From assembly GCA_029204045.2 (NCBI GenBank), contig CM055068.1, positions 31,509,587 through 31,573,586 of the forward strand: a stretch of DNA of 64,000 nt, in the 5' to 3' direction. The notes below the pieces were generated by a model. It saw only the letters and a list, made by a program, of their open reading frames with translations. It ran no database searches and was not told the DNA's origin. Below, in pieces: positions 24,937 through 36,133 of the stretch; within the stretch, counting starts at the first letter, position 1, and the number at the start of each line of letters is the position of its first letter. This DNA comes from Tillandsia leiboldiana. Lineage: Eukaryota; Streptophyta; Magnoliopsida; Poales; Bromeliaceae. The position numbers and the translations under genes are program-made.

Positions 24937-26229
24937 CGTCGGGCACCTATCCCGGCGGTCGCACACCTGACCACATCGGGATCCAATCCCGACAGGTCGC
25001 ACACCTGACCTCATCGGGATCCAATCCCGACAGGTCGCACCGCTCGCACCTCGCTGCCTCAAACCCCACACCTACGGGGGCCCCCACTACGTCACCTCGT
25101 GGGGTAACACGGGTCGAAGACCGACCTTTCGGAAAAGAGCACCCTTTGCGGTGGCCAGACCGCGGGTGCGCGTGTCGCAACTCGAGCATAAGTAACCAAA
25201 ACACGGGGTAATATAGTACATCATAGAAACCGTCAGTGTTAGTACGATTAACAATAAAAAGTCCCTTTCGGTTTACCAACACAATACTCTGCCTCGACCG
25301 TAAACCCACCGCATGATAAACATAACCATAACAAAATTCCGCAATAAGGGGTTCTAAGGGTGTACCCACCTGAAACGCGAAGAAAAAGGTGTACGGAACT
25401 CCCGCTAAACACTCCCACCCTGTGCCCGAAAAAGCTACAGTAAGTAATAATGTTAAAAAAATATCGTCGTGGTCAAAAACACTGAAAAACGGGGCGAAAC
25501 GGGCCACAAACGGAGCTTCTGGGCTCAAAAGCTGAAAGCTGGTGCACGGTCCAGGCGTGGACCGGGTTCACGACGCAGAGGAGGCAGCGGTGCAGACCGG
25601 GCTCACCCCGGGAGCATGCACCAGGCGGATTGGGCCGGGCCGGTGCACCGGCTTAGCGCGCACCGGGCTCACGCATACCCGGTCGCGGCGGCAGGGCCGG
25701 GTGCACGCCCTTGCGTGGACCGCGCTTGCGGGCCGGGCTGGCGCACGCGCCCGTGCGCCGGGTCCGCGCATTCGGGCTGCGGGACGCGTGTGCCGGGTGC
25801 ACGCCCGTCCGGTGGACCGCGTGAGGAGGCAGCCGTACGGGGTGAACAGTGAACCCTAATTTCGCCCCCCCGCGGCTCCGGTTTCGCGATTTCAACTCCG
25901 TTTTCGCTCCCGTGCGACTCCGGCGACGACCCCGTGGCCATGATAACGGCGGCGGCGGCCTCCCGTTCAACGACGGCGGCGGCGGCCTCCCGTTCAACAC
26001 CTTGATTTGCCCATGAAAACAACAAAAGGAAAACCTCACATTGGAAAATAACCGGGGAGACCCGAACCGCTCACCATGTTTTCTCCGATGGGAGAGAAAG
26101 AGGAAAGGGGGGTCACCCGTTCCTCGCTCGCTCCGCCTTGTTTCTCCACTCGGTCGGTTGGGAAACAGAAAGGTTGGGGAAGTGGGTTCTCGTTGCGCTT
26201 GGGGTTTCGTACGCAGGGGAATTGTGGGA

Positions 26230-26518
26230 AGTTGCGGGTGGTAGTGGGGAGTTGCGGGTAGTTATGGGGAGTTGCGGGTAGTTATGGGGATTTGCACGTA
26301 ATTATGGGGAGTTGCGGGTAGTTATGGGGAGTTGCGGGTAGTTATGGGGAGTTGCACGTAATTATGGGGAGTTGCGGGTAGTTATGGGGAGTTGCGGGTA
26401 GTTATGGGGAGTTGCACGTAATTATGGGGAGTTGCGGGTAGTTATGGGGAGTTGCGGGTAGTTATGGGGAGTTGCGGGTAGTTATGGGGAGTTGCGGGTA
26501 GTTATGGGGAGTTGCACG
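26230..26518 (+). repeat. 20-bp G-rich tandem repeat, 15 units
   Basis: Units of gttgcgggtagttatgggga. Every third unit between 26250 and 26430 carries GCACGTAA instead, giving a 60-bp higher-order period. Runs GGGG and GGG alternate with 6-7 base loops, which fits the G-quadruplex consensus on the plus strand. Confidence 0.95.
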
Positions 26519-27487
26519 ACGGGGAAAAGGCGGGAGTGATTAAGGTGGCGGGAGCGGTTAAATTGGGGAATGGGAATGAACCCAGTTCAAGTTAAAACGG
26601 GTACAAGTCGGGTGCGAACCAGGGTCCGGTCTGTCTGAAAAACCGCGTTAACCACCTGAACCGTTAGCTATCTTCCGGAATTTATTCCGGGAGATTCCGG
26701 CGTCGGAATTCAAAACCGATTTCGCCGCCGTTCTCCGTTTCGCGAGCTTTATTAACTAAAAACACTCGCGAGCCCCGACGGTCTGCCCGGAAACAAGGAA
26801 TTATTAGATCACCCTCCGGCCCCCGAAACGAATTGCGAAATAAACGAAACCAAAACGGAAACCGTAGATCGAGGTACCACCAAATAAATAAAATAATCCA
26901 CTAACGTAAAAAGATGAAAGGTCCGATCATCGCAGGATCTCGTCCGATCACCTCGAAAAGCGTGCCAGCCACTTAGCACGGGTTTCGATGCACCACTCAA
27001 AGCAAATGCTTTGACCCCCATTCCGGGAGATCCGTAAATCGGAAACCGAATCCGTTCGCTTTGCCGTCCTTCATTTTTCGAGCTCAATCGCAGAAAAATA
27101 CTCACGGTCCAGGCCAGTCCATTGCAGAAACATAGTGAAAGGTTTTCCTAAGTCCCGTCAAAATAAAAGGGAGGCATACAAGGGCAAGGGAACGCCAGGA
27201 CTCTACAGTGCGTACAGAGATGGCAGGCGGCGGCACAGTCGCGCACATGGGCGCGCGTTGACGGATTTCCCGCGCTGGACGCGCCATGTGTCGACGCTTC
27301 GTTCGGCCACGTGTCGCAAAGGGAATGGCGGGCTTCGCTGTTGGCTGTTGAGCGGGCGACGTGGAGGCCCGACAGGAATTCGGGCCCGCACAGTGTTGGG
27401 CCGGGCCCAACACTGTAGCGGCCCGGAAGGAGCGGGCGCCCGAATACTGGGACATGGAGGGAATTAACTCAAAAGATTTTTCCAGCC

Positions 27488-27495
27488 TATAAAAT
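27488..27495 (+). promoter_or_regulatory. TATA box of E5 LTR
   Basis: CCTATAAAATCCCC, placed as in the E1 LTR. It would direct rightward transcription towards the CACTA element, antisense to the captured exons. Confidence 0.5.
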
Positions 27496-28873
27496 CCCCT
27501 GTTCCGGCCCTGTTATCTTCTTCTCCGCACGGATTTTGGCAGAGCAACCTTCAGCAACTTTCCTCCTCTCCCTGTGCTGCATCCATCTGCAGAGTTTGGA
27601 GATTTTTCGCTGCACGCTTCCCGAGATTTCCATTTTTACGGCGCGGCGCGACGCTCGTCCATTTGTGTTCCCCTTCGTCGTGTTTCGGTGCGCGAGCTCC
27701 CCCGGCCTACTTCGACCTCCGTTTCAGGCGATTCTTGCGCCGTTGGATCCGCGACAGACAGAGCTACGATCTTGGTAGTTTCTACTTCCCCTAGTTTCGT
27801 GCTTTTCAAGGAGTTTTTCCATGCTTACTGGGACCCCTTTTCTGATGGAATTTCTGGACAGCGACACCTTGCCGGATTTTTATCTCCGCAACCAGGCATC
27901 GGATGGAGACGTGCCTTACATTTTTTTCATCTACTCGACGCGAGGATTATCGCTGTATTTTTATTGGATTTTTCTGAGGCTTGCCCGGAGGTAGATTTTT
28001 CTCCCTTTATCTGTGCATGGAAATACAGATGTATGGTTGTGTGTTTGTGAGCGGCCTGTGTTGTGGAATTTGTAACTCGGCCTACGGGGCTCAGAATTTG
28101 ACGTGCAGGTACTCGTTTCGAAGGTATCGACGCGAGGAACGCGACAGTATTTTTGTTGGATTTTTCCGAGTCCGTTCTGCAGGTGGAAATTTCACATCTT
28201 TGAGGCTGTTTCCGCAGATTGTGTATACTTGGAATATTTTTGGATTAAGTGTAACGTTGAACCTTATTGTTGTACCCAGGGGTGTTTGCAAGTGTTGCTC
28301 GACCCGTTGGATCTGAAGACTCTGATTTCGGGATACTTTCAGCTGTTTGGAGCCGAGACTTTCGCGACATGTACCGAGGATGCAGTTTCGGCAGAATTTG
28401 GACTGTGAGCGTCTGCGCTCTTCGCCGACCCCAGGTTTGCCTTGGATTGAGCACTTCAGGTGGGTAAGCTTAATATTGATAAGGTTTTATATTCTGGTGA
28501 ATGTAAGTATACTTGTGGGGATGTCGCCCCTCTATGACTGATAGCAAGCATAATTGATGTACAACCGATATGAGCGAGAGGTAAGCAAGGAATGGCCTAC
28601 TTGGGTGAGATTGATATACCATAGTAGGAATACTTTAGCATGCTTTGCTAATATATGTTACACCCACTTTTATCGTTTCCGAGGACAAAAGCATGCTTGT
28701 TTGGACATGTAGCTAGGCCATCTTTTACTGCTGCACTACATATTGGAACTTGACTTAGGAGAAACCATGCTTTTCCTTTCTCCTTCTTTGTTAGTCAAGT
28801 GGTCAGTGTTGCTCGGGTTCGAGCAGGGGTTCTGGGTAGTCTAGTCAGGACTTGGTGTCTAGGACAGGTTGGA

Positions 28874-29070
28874 TTAGTTGTGGGGCTTTGCGGCAACAGC
28901 GGATATTGGTTGTTGACCGGATATTTATTTATGCACCAGATTGGGTATTTGATTTCTCTAGTGGACAGAGTTTAGTTGTGGGGCTTTGCGGCAACCGCGG
29001 ATATTGGGTGGTTGACCGGATATTTATTTATGCACCAGATTGGATATTTGATTTCTCTAGTGGACAGAGT
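28874..29070 (+). repeat. 98-bp tandem duplication in E5 LTR
   Basis: Two copies of the block starting TTAGTTGTGGGGCTTTGCGG. Each holds GCGGCAACCGC or a variant, a small hairpin motif also seen at 36510-36530 and 41510-41590 in other LTRs. Confidence 0.88.
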
Positions 29071-29239
29071 TTCCCACTACTTGAGTACTTTTGCATCTGA
29101 TTGAGGACCGAAGCTTTCTTTAGTGGTTGGGCTTTCCCACTTAGATCAGTGTCATGATCCAGTCCTGCTGATTTATTCTACTATGATACATGTTACTTTG
29201 AGTCCTTGAGACTCCTATCCCCTATCGGTGTTATGCGTA

Positions 29240-29475
29240 CACTACAACAAAACTAGTTTTTAGCGGCAATTATTTTTTACTTTTTCAACGATTATAATTG
29301 CCGCTAAATAGTTTTACGACAATTATAATAATTGCCGCTATTGGTAGGATCGCTAAAAGTTATTGCGACATTTGTTTCGGCGGTTGGTAAAAGCCTAAAT
29401 AAATGCCGCTAAATACTATTTAATAGCAACTATTATAAATGCCACTATAATTATCTATAATTGCCACTAAAAACA
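29240..29475. repeat. CACTA left terminus and subterminal repeats
   Basis: Terminal CACTACAACAAAA, then about six copies of TTGCCGCTAAA in both orientations (near 29260, 29300, 29327, 29403, 29443, 29460), some decayed to GCCACTA. Such repeats are the transposase binding sites in this superfamily. Confidence 0.88.
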
Positions 29476-29797
29476 TATTAAATGATTAGTAAATAGAAAC
29501 TATAACGGCAATTGCAATGAGCCAACGACATATGATTATTAGTTAATAACATTACATCAGATTGGATGTGCACCTTAATAACATCACATCAGATTGGATG
29601 TGCACCAGCTACTTGGATTAACTGTATTCATATTGCAAGACAAACACAAACAGCAAATATAACTGTCAAAATACCCTCATCAATAGCAATAAGTGCTAAT
29701 TAACTACAACAAACTACATGATTAATGAGTTTTTTGCCACCATTACACCCAGTGACAAATGAATTAAATGGATCAATATCTGAAAATTGACAGACTG
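29476..29797 (-). other. Downstream flank of the alpha-adaptin fragment
   Basis: AT-rich, probably captured 3-prime UTR or flank. A 34-bp block containing CACATCAGATTGGATGTGCACC is duplicated in tandem at 29537-29605. Confidence 0.5.
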
Positions 29798-32084
29798 TCA
29801 GAACATATTAGTCAATTTCGAGGTAATTCCAAACTTCAATGCTTGAGGTGTCACCGGTGATTGCGGCTGTACTGGCTGAGGAGCAGGAGCAGGGGCAGAG
29901 GCTTGGGTAGTCAAGGGGATATTGATCAAATATTCCTTGACGAGCTCTTTCAACCTATCATGGAGAATATATATATATATATATATATATTGTTTTGGTG
30001 CTCCAGCGGGATAAAAAGGAAGTAGATAAACAGAGGAGACGTACTCAAATGTCAAAGATGGATCCCCTGATGCAAGTGTAATCCGCAGCTGAGTTCTGTC
30101 GGATGGATCCGTTTCAACTCTAATCTGGAATGGTCATAGAATTTTTTTCAGAATGAAAGGTAAATGAAATGTGAAATTCAACCTTTAAAATGAAGATCAA
30201 ATAGTTGAAAATCAGAGCTAGATTTGCCTGAATTCTAATTTACAAACTCAAGAATGCAAGCACCCAATGAAAAGAAAAGCCGTCAAGGGGTCTAGATTGA
30301 ACAAGTTAAGAAACAACTGGGACTATCTAACAGAAACTGAAAGAAATCATGTAGATCCTACAAAGATAGCGCATTGCACGAAACTATCAAAAGGTTTAGA
30401 GAAGTGTTTGCAAATAAACGTAGATATTTGTAGAACCGCAATCGATAACTTCCATACGTAAAAAATGTTTAGAAAAGGAAATAAACAGTCTTACCAAGCA
30501 AAGCATGGCATGAGTACTCTCTGAACAGAAGGTAGTGCTTGCAACCAGATTGTTTGGATTTGTATCCTGGTAAAGAGCATCAAAAGTGTCAGTAATCTGT
30601 AAAAAGAACAGATTGTAGAACAAAGCGACAGCAACTTACAAGCCCAGGAGTAACTGCTAAGTGAAGGCTGATAAACAAGTTTGCCATCTCAGCAAGAGAC
30701 ATTGGTTTGACCCCCCTAACCTGCTCATACAGTCACCAAATTCCTTGTGTATTCAGTGTCCAAATAAGCAATGTTATCAAGCGGCGTTATCAAGCGGCAA
30801 ACCTGAATGTATGGGTCTTCATAAAGCACTCCACTATCTTTCAGACACAGCACATGGAATCTTTCGGCAATATTAACAATTGGCTGTGCAAATTGGAGAA
30901 GAATTGCTTGTCAGCATATAAAACTAAGGAATGAAAGGCACTAGAAACAAACCACTAGAGATTGTACTCACGAATTCAGAATTCAAGAAGGAAATCAAAT
31001 CACAAAGTAACAGACTATATGACTAACATGACAACTTCTCAAGCTGATCATGGCATGTATAACTATACTTGACATGTAAAAGGGCAACGAAAATATAGTA
31101 CCTGAACAGAATTTGCCTGATCATCAAGAGTAGTTAGTGCTAAGGCACCTACTGAATTTGGAGCAGCTTCCAATCCTGCTAAAGGATTTTGTTCCGTCGA
31201 AGCAGCAGCAGCAGCTGCTGGAGGACCCTCTATAGCAAGCGGACCCAAAAGATCTCCAAGTATATCTGCTGAAGGCGTAGGTGATGCTGGTTCACCTTTA
31301 CTTATAGTTCCATTCTCCTTGGTACTAACACTAACCACTTGATCACTTGAATGAGTCTCCTACACATCATTAAACTCATTGAGTTATACATTTAAGAAAT
31401 GGTTAATGCCTGAATGTTTAGGTATTGAAGGAAGTGGAGCTCCAACCATATTTTGGCTTGGCATCTTAACTAGGCCTAGCTGCTGATTAGTTGGTAGGGA
31501 TCCATTAACAGCACGAGGGTCCGCAACAACTAAAGCCTTTGATGTCTGCTGATGACTACGGAGTTTTATGGCGCTTTGCTCTGCTGTATCGACTTCAGCA
31601 TCTTCAGCCTTTCTCAGTAAAGCAGACTAATTTTGACAAAGGTAAATATAAGTCGCTTGAAACATCACAGTTCAAAATTTATATTTGTAGAGGATATTTT
31701 TTCAGCTAGTAAATAAAATTTTCATCTCCCTATGTGATCCATCTAACATTTATGAACAAAACTATGGAGACATGCTGACCTGGTGCTCTGGAAACTTCGG
31801 CATTTCAGCCAATACATCAATTAGAGCAGCACCTTTCTGGCTCAATGCAAAATATTCAACAGCTCTTTGCTGTATTTCAACATCAATGTAACTCTCATAT
31901 TTGAAATTTGAGACAACGGTCACATAAATTTAAAACATTAATTATAACAACCGCTGAACAAAGTAAAGATGACTGTTACTTTCTAAATATGGCCCAAATT
32001 TGTTCTTGTAATTCAGGATCAGGTGGTTGACTATGCATCAATATCTTGGCATAAGTTGAGAGAAGAATGGCAATGGTACTTGTC
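29798..32084 (-). pseudogene. AP2A: Captured AP-2 complex alpha-adaptin fragment, nine exons
   Basis: Minus-strand exons: 32084-31980, 31900-31780, 31626-31390, 31359-31102, 30883-30803, 30720-30640, 30566-30495, 30124-30045 and 29954-29798 (stop). They encode the end of the trunk (LLSTYAKILMHSQPPDPELQ, DVEIQQRAVEYF), the hinge (ILGDLLGPLAIEGPP) and parts of the ear (AERFHVLCLKDSGVLYEDP, NPNNLVASTTF, TDPSDRTQLRIT). Alpha-adaptin is a large subunit of the plasma-membrane clathrin adaptor. Phases fit at all joins, but about 120 ear residues are missing between 30803 and 30720 and the acceptor before 31900 is AA, not AG. Most of the trunk is absent. The last residues (after LKELVKEYLINIP) differ from the usual C-terminus. 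It is a fragment, not a working gene. Confidence 0.92.
29966..29991. repeat. (AT)n microsatellite
   Basis: About 12 AT units in the last intron of the alpha-adaptin fragment. Confidence 0.95.
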
Positions 32085-32147
32085 CTACAAAAAGAATTCA
32101 TTTTAATAAAAGAGATGAATTGTTGCCATTAGGCTAAAAGCTGCTGT

Positions 32148-32460
32148 TGGAATGCAAAACTATGTCTGACTTACGATACAGTCCACAAGGTTTCATGACC
32201 TCTCATGCAGTCCACAAGGTTTCGTGAGAGCTCGTGGACCGTGATTCCTTGGTCGCGATGAGCCGCGTATATGGCAGCTTGAGTTTTCGTTTTCTGCTCA
32301 AAATCGGCGAAAAACGAAAACGCCCAATTTTCCTCAAACCTATAAAAATAGTTTTTCGAAAAAAAAAAATTTTAAACTAAACAAACACACGGAAAACTAT
32401 TTTTCAAGCCAAAAAGTAATTTTCGGTATATTTTACGGCAATCCAAACACACCCTTAGCT
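32148..32460. other. TE-like insert between RAD54 and alpha-adaptin exons
   Basis: Begins with a tandem pair of CAGTCCACAAGGTTTC and ends in CAATCCAAACACACCCTTA, whose reverse complement TAAGGGTGTGTTTGG looks like a MITE end. No matching inverted terminus is seen on the left, so it is a partial element or a junction scar. It separates the two captured genes. Confidence 0.45.
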
Positions 32461-32538
32461 GAAATTACAATTTCCATGCAAGCAAAATATGAAAAGTTGA
32501 TTAAGATTTAAGCAAAATAATATTTGTCAGCGACTTAC

Positions 32539-33332
32539 CTTTGGATGATTGCATAACTTCTTCAGAGCAGTAATATATGCTAAAATTTTGGCTTGCTTTG
32601 TTTCTTCAGATATGAGATGCTTAACCTAAAATGTATGAAAGCAATAAGATGAAACTAGCTTAATAAAATAGTTGAAGGTGCTATTATTTCTTCCACACGT
32701 TATTGAGGAAGGTGGCAGCTAAGAGTGGATTCTCACATTTTTGGAATGTATTAAGTGGTTGTACAATTCGAGTTGCAAAGGAGTCAACTTGCAGCAGACT
32801 ACCTCAACGATCTACAATACAAAATCACTCAGTTCAGTGAGTGAATTTTCAAAAGAAAAAGTGAGAACGGCATAGAACCAGGACAAATCAACACTAATAG
32901 CAATATTGTTATCTACTCTAAGACACTTATATAATGCAAATCTACTGAAGATAAGAATTAGAAAAACGCAAAAAAAAAAAGAAGAAAGAAGAGCTTACCT
33001 TTGGTGGTAGGTGATTTGACAACAAGGCATTTGTCCGCCTCAAAATAAACTGAAATTACCAAAAATATCATTACGGAAGAATTAAAAATATATTAGCTTT
33101 TCCATATTAAGCTGAAGTTTCTCAATGATGAATGGTCTAAAAGAGTTAATAAATATCAAACTGGATCATGTACATGGCACCAAAACAGTGAGAGTACTGT
33201 ACAACACCATTGGATGACGGATTTAAAGAACTTTACCTGGTTTACTTTTGCACTTAGCTCTGCGGATCTCTCAGCACCCAACTTTCTCTCGTCTTCGGTA
33301 GCAATTGGCTCTCTTCCACAAATTATCGGTGT
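32539..33332 (-). pseudogene. RAD54: Captured RAD54 fragment, four exons
   Basis: Minus-strand exons: 33332-33237 (TPIICGREPIATEDERKLGA...VNQ), 33049-32999 (FILRRTNALLSNHLPPK), 32811-32737 (IVEVVCCKLTPLQLELYNHL) and 32625-32539 (VKHLISEETKQAKILAYI...CNHPK). All are phase 0 with canonical donors and acceptors. The order and spacing match plant RAD54, a SNF2 ATPase that remodels Rad51 filaments in homologous recombination. The piece is the segment joining the two helicase lobes. The Walker A, DEGH and helicase C-terminal motifs are absent, so no ATPase activity is expected. The next captured exon downstream is alpha-adaptin. Confidence 0.93.
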
Positions 33333-33427
33333 CTTGGTTTAAGACAATTGGAAAGTTAGCAACAACGGTTAGACACTCTGGCAACAAGCTGAAATGATTA
33401 CAATATATTTGCAATAGCTCAAAATAC

Positions 33428-33519
33428 CATTTTTTCCATTGGCATCCAAGCCTACCAAATTATAGCCTCCCAAACGATTGGCCGTACTAAGAAGAACAGG
33501 AAAGTTATCATGGTTACCG
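33428..33519 (-). other. Unassigned exon-like open segment
   Basis: A minus-strand stretch of about 31 codons (GNHDNFPVLLSTANRLGGYN...) ends at a plausible donor (ATG|GTATTT). I do not recognise the family. It might be a fourth captured gene or chance. Confidence 0.3.
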
Positions 33520-33529
33520 GCCTTAAATT

Positions 33530-34513
33530 AAGAAATTGATGAGCTAAAAATTGGCCCCACTTCTTCTTCGCTGTTTTCGAGACGATCCGACCGTCGGATT
33601 GAAAATCCGTTTATACTATTTTTACTCGATTCGACGAGACGGTCGTACTGGTGATCTCAGATTTTCAAGATCAAACTCCGATCTAAAAGACGGGAAATAG
33701 TACCTTGAAAACTGTGTAATTTGCACACCGGTGTTCAACCACCTAATTTTACTTTTGGATTTCTTCCTTTTCAATTTAAATTTCACGAGTCTTACATTAT
33801 ATGGCCTCAACACATTTGAGTACATCTCATCACTCATTAGTTTTTTTTATTTTGTGGGTTAATTAATTAATTAATTAATTAATTTTCAATTTCTGCTAAT
33901 TCCAACTTGAAGTTAGGTGAGAACTAATGAATTCCTCTCCAATAATAATAAATTTACAAGTCTTCTAGAAACAGGTCTCCAAATTTTTATTTTATTTTTT
34001 ATTAGATCTCCCTACCATCACATTTTTTTTAGCCTTTGTGAACTATTATTATATTAAACATTTTTTCAGCGTAAATTTTTCGCAAATTAAATAGTAAATC
34101 AACTTAGAGATCTTCACATAATATAAGCAATGATGATTTATTAATACAAAGAAATCTTTTATATGGACAAAGTTCTGAAGCAAGATCATGCTTAATCCCT
34201 CTCTGCTTTTGTGCAGCTCTATTCTTAGTGCAAACAGAACTTCTCAGAAACAAACTTTACAGATTAATTGAGTTAATTAATCTGTAAAGTTAAATGAAAA
34301 AATCAATGATATCTATGCAAGTTACAAGCACGCCATTGTTCAGAAAAAAGAATATCTATGCAAGTTAAATAGTTAATTACTCATCAAATAATCCCAAAGC
34401 ATCTGTGCATATGCAGAGTATGTGTTTTTGAAAATAACAACACTTAAATTAGACTAGCCTATTTTATAGCATCCTGGTTGACGAAATGAAAAAAATCATC
34501 TAATTTATTTTAG
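33530..34513. other. AT-rich CACTA interior without genes
   Basis: Contains an (AATT)n run at 33858-33886 and a short inverted repeat around 34245-34290 (CTTTACAGATTAATT and AATTAATCTGTAAAG). No exon recognised. The right edge is the AGAAG target site of the solo LTR. Confidence 0.5.
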
Positions 34514-35250
34514 AGAAGTGTGATGATCCGGACTCCCGCAGGAACTGTGCAACATTAAACAGTGACTGTAAGGAGCTTATTCGGTGAAACAGAGCTTGTA
34601 GAATCGAAATTGGACATTTAAAATAGACTCTGCGCGAAAATCGGAGCAAATGGAATTTTCCGGGAGCTTTCGGCAAAATTTTGGATGAGAATTTGGCGAA
34701 ATGGACAGCGGATTTGGACTCAGCACGCGAAAACGGTCAAAATGGTATATTTACTTGATTTTCGGCGCAAAATTACTGTTCACGCCGGAACAGTAACTCC
34801 GGCCGCCGGAATTACTGTTCCGGCGACCGGCGAGCGGCGGCGGGCGGCGGCGCACGGCGGCGGGCAGCGACGCAGCGGTGGCACAGCGGCAGAGGGCGGC
34901 GGCGCGCGGCGCGGGCAGCGCGGGCAGGCGCGGGCAGGGGGCGCTGGTGCGCGGTCCACGGCATGGCGTGCACCAGGTGCACCGAAGTCTCCCCTTGACA
35001 CGTGGCGCTTCGCCATTGGTTGGCCGGCTTCTAGAAGCATGTGGGAAGGTGACACGTGGCAGCACCCGGTTGGCCGACATCTTCCGGAAGACCCGGCGCG
35101 GGGACCGGGCCTGTGCACCACGTGGACACGTGGCGAATTCTGATTGGCCCTTGCACCGCTGTTTCCTGTTTTGTGGACACATGGCGCGTTTTGGTTGGCC
35201 CGTTTCGGTGTTTCCTGTTCGGATCCGATCCTGTGTGGAGCCCCAGCCCA

Positions 35251-35260
35251 TTATAAATAG
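35251..35260 (+). promoter_or_regulatory. TATA box of solo LTR
   Basis: TTATAAATAGGGTCC, about 730 bp into the LTR. It points rightwards, antisense to the captured KIAA0930-like exons. A good donor AGAG|GTAAGT follows at about 35537. Confidence 0.55.
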
Positions 35261-36075
35261 GGTCCCCCACCCCTCCTCATTCCCACCTCGGTTTGCGTGC
35301 TGTAGAGAGAGAAACAGAGAAGGTGCCCTATACAAAAATTCTTCCTCTCTCTCTTCTCTGTCTCTCCTCAAAATCTCAGAATTTCTAGAGTTACAGTTAG
35401 TGAGCTATCTGCGACGCGGCGCACTACGACGGTTCTCTTTTTCGGCCCATTTCCCGTCGCAGTTCCGTCGGAAATTCCCTGAGTGCTAACCAGGAGGAAT
35501 TTCTGGACGATTTTCGCGACAGCGCGTTCCTAAGAGGTAAGTCTTCGATTTCCGTGTTGATCACTTTGCTCTATTTCGTACTTTTGGCACGATTCCCGAG
35601 GTCTCTTTGACCCCCTTTTTTGCTATGGAAATTTCTGGACAGCATCAACTTCTCCGATTTTTATCTTGGCGTAGGAGCATCAGATCGAGACGTTTAAAGA
35701 GTCAATTTTGATCTACTCTTCGCGAGGAACGCAACCGTAATTTTTCTGGATTTTTCTGAGCACTATACAGAGGTGAAAAACTCCTCTCTTTTCGTGCTAT
35801 TTGAAAAACAGCAAAAGCTGTATTTTTATGAATAATATAGTTACACCCTGTGCAATGTGTGTTGCTGTAGGGCACCGTTTTCGGCAGACAGCAGTTCCAG
35901 GGGACTGTGGACAGCCAGGAGACTATCTGGGTGTGATTTGAGCTGTTCGAGGTGGGCGGTTGTTGCTTACCTCATTTTTGACAAGCTCACTGGGATTACT
36001 GGAACTCCCCTAAAATTTAATATGACAATTGATGAGAACCACTGGGACAAACTAATATGATAATTGATAAGAACT

Positions 36076-36133
36076 AACAGGACAAACTAACAGGACAAAC
36101 TAACAGGACAAACTAACAGGACAAACTAACAGG
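36076..36133 (+). repeat. 13-bp tandem repeat
   Basis: About five units of ACAGGACAAACTA inside the solo LTR. Confidence 0.9.

Larger units (their letters stand above)
23984..27107 (-). repeat. 5-prime LTR of gypsy element E4, right end unclear
   Basis: Ends in GGGCGTGACA on the minus strand. Segments at 24060-25160 and 26640-26800 match the solo LTR at 14607-18218 in order, but the middle is different. Its start on the right is not clearly defined; similarity to gypsy LTR sequence fades at about 27107, where a plus-strand LTR begins. Holds two minisatellites. Confidence 0.7.
27108..29239 (+). repeat. Plus-strand gypsy LTR fragment (E5), left part
   Basis: Reverse-complement homolog of the E1 LTR: the shared order is the GC-rich GCCCGAA block, TATA box, the GCGCGGCGCGACG block, the GGTATCGACGCGAGGA block and GGGGATGTC-CCCTCTATGACTGAT. 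The LTR start is missing. It is interrupted at 29239 by the CACTA transposon and resumes at 40297; the three bases GTA at 29237-29239 are the target duplication. Confidence 0.82.
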
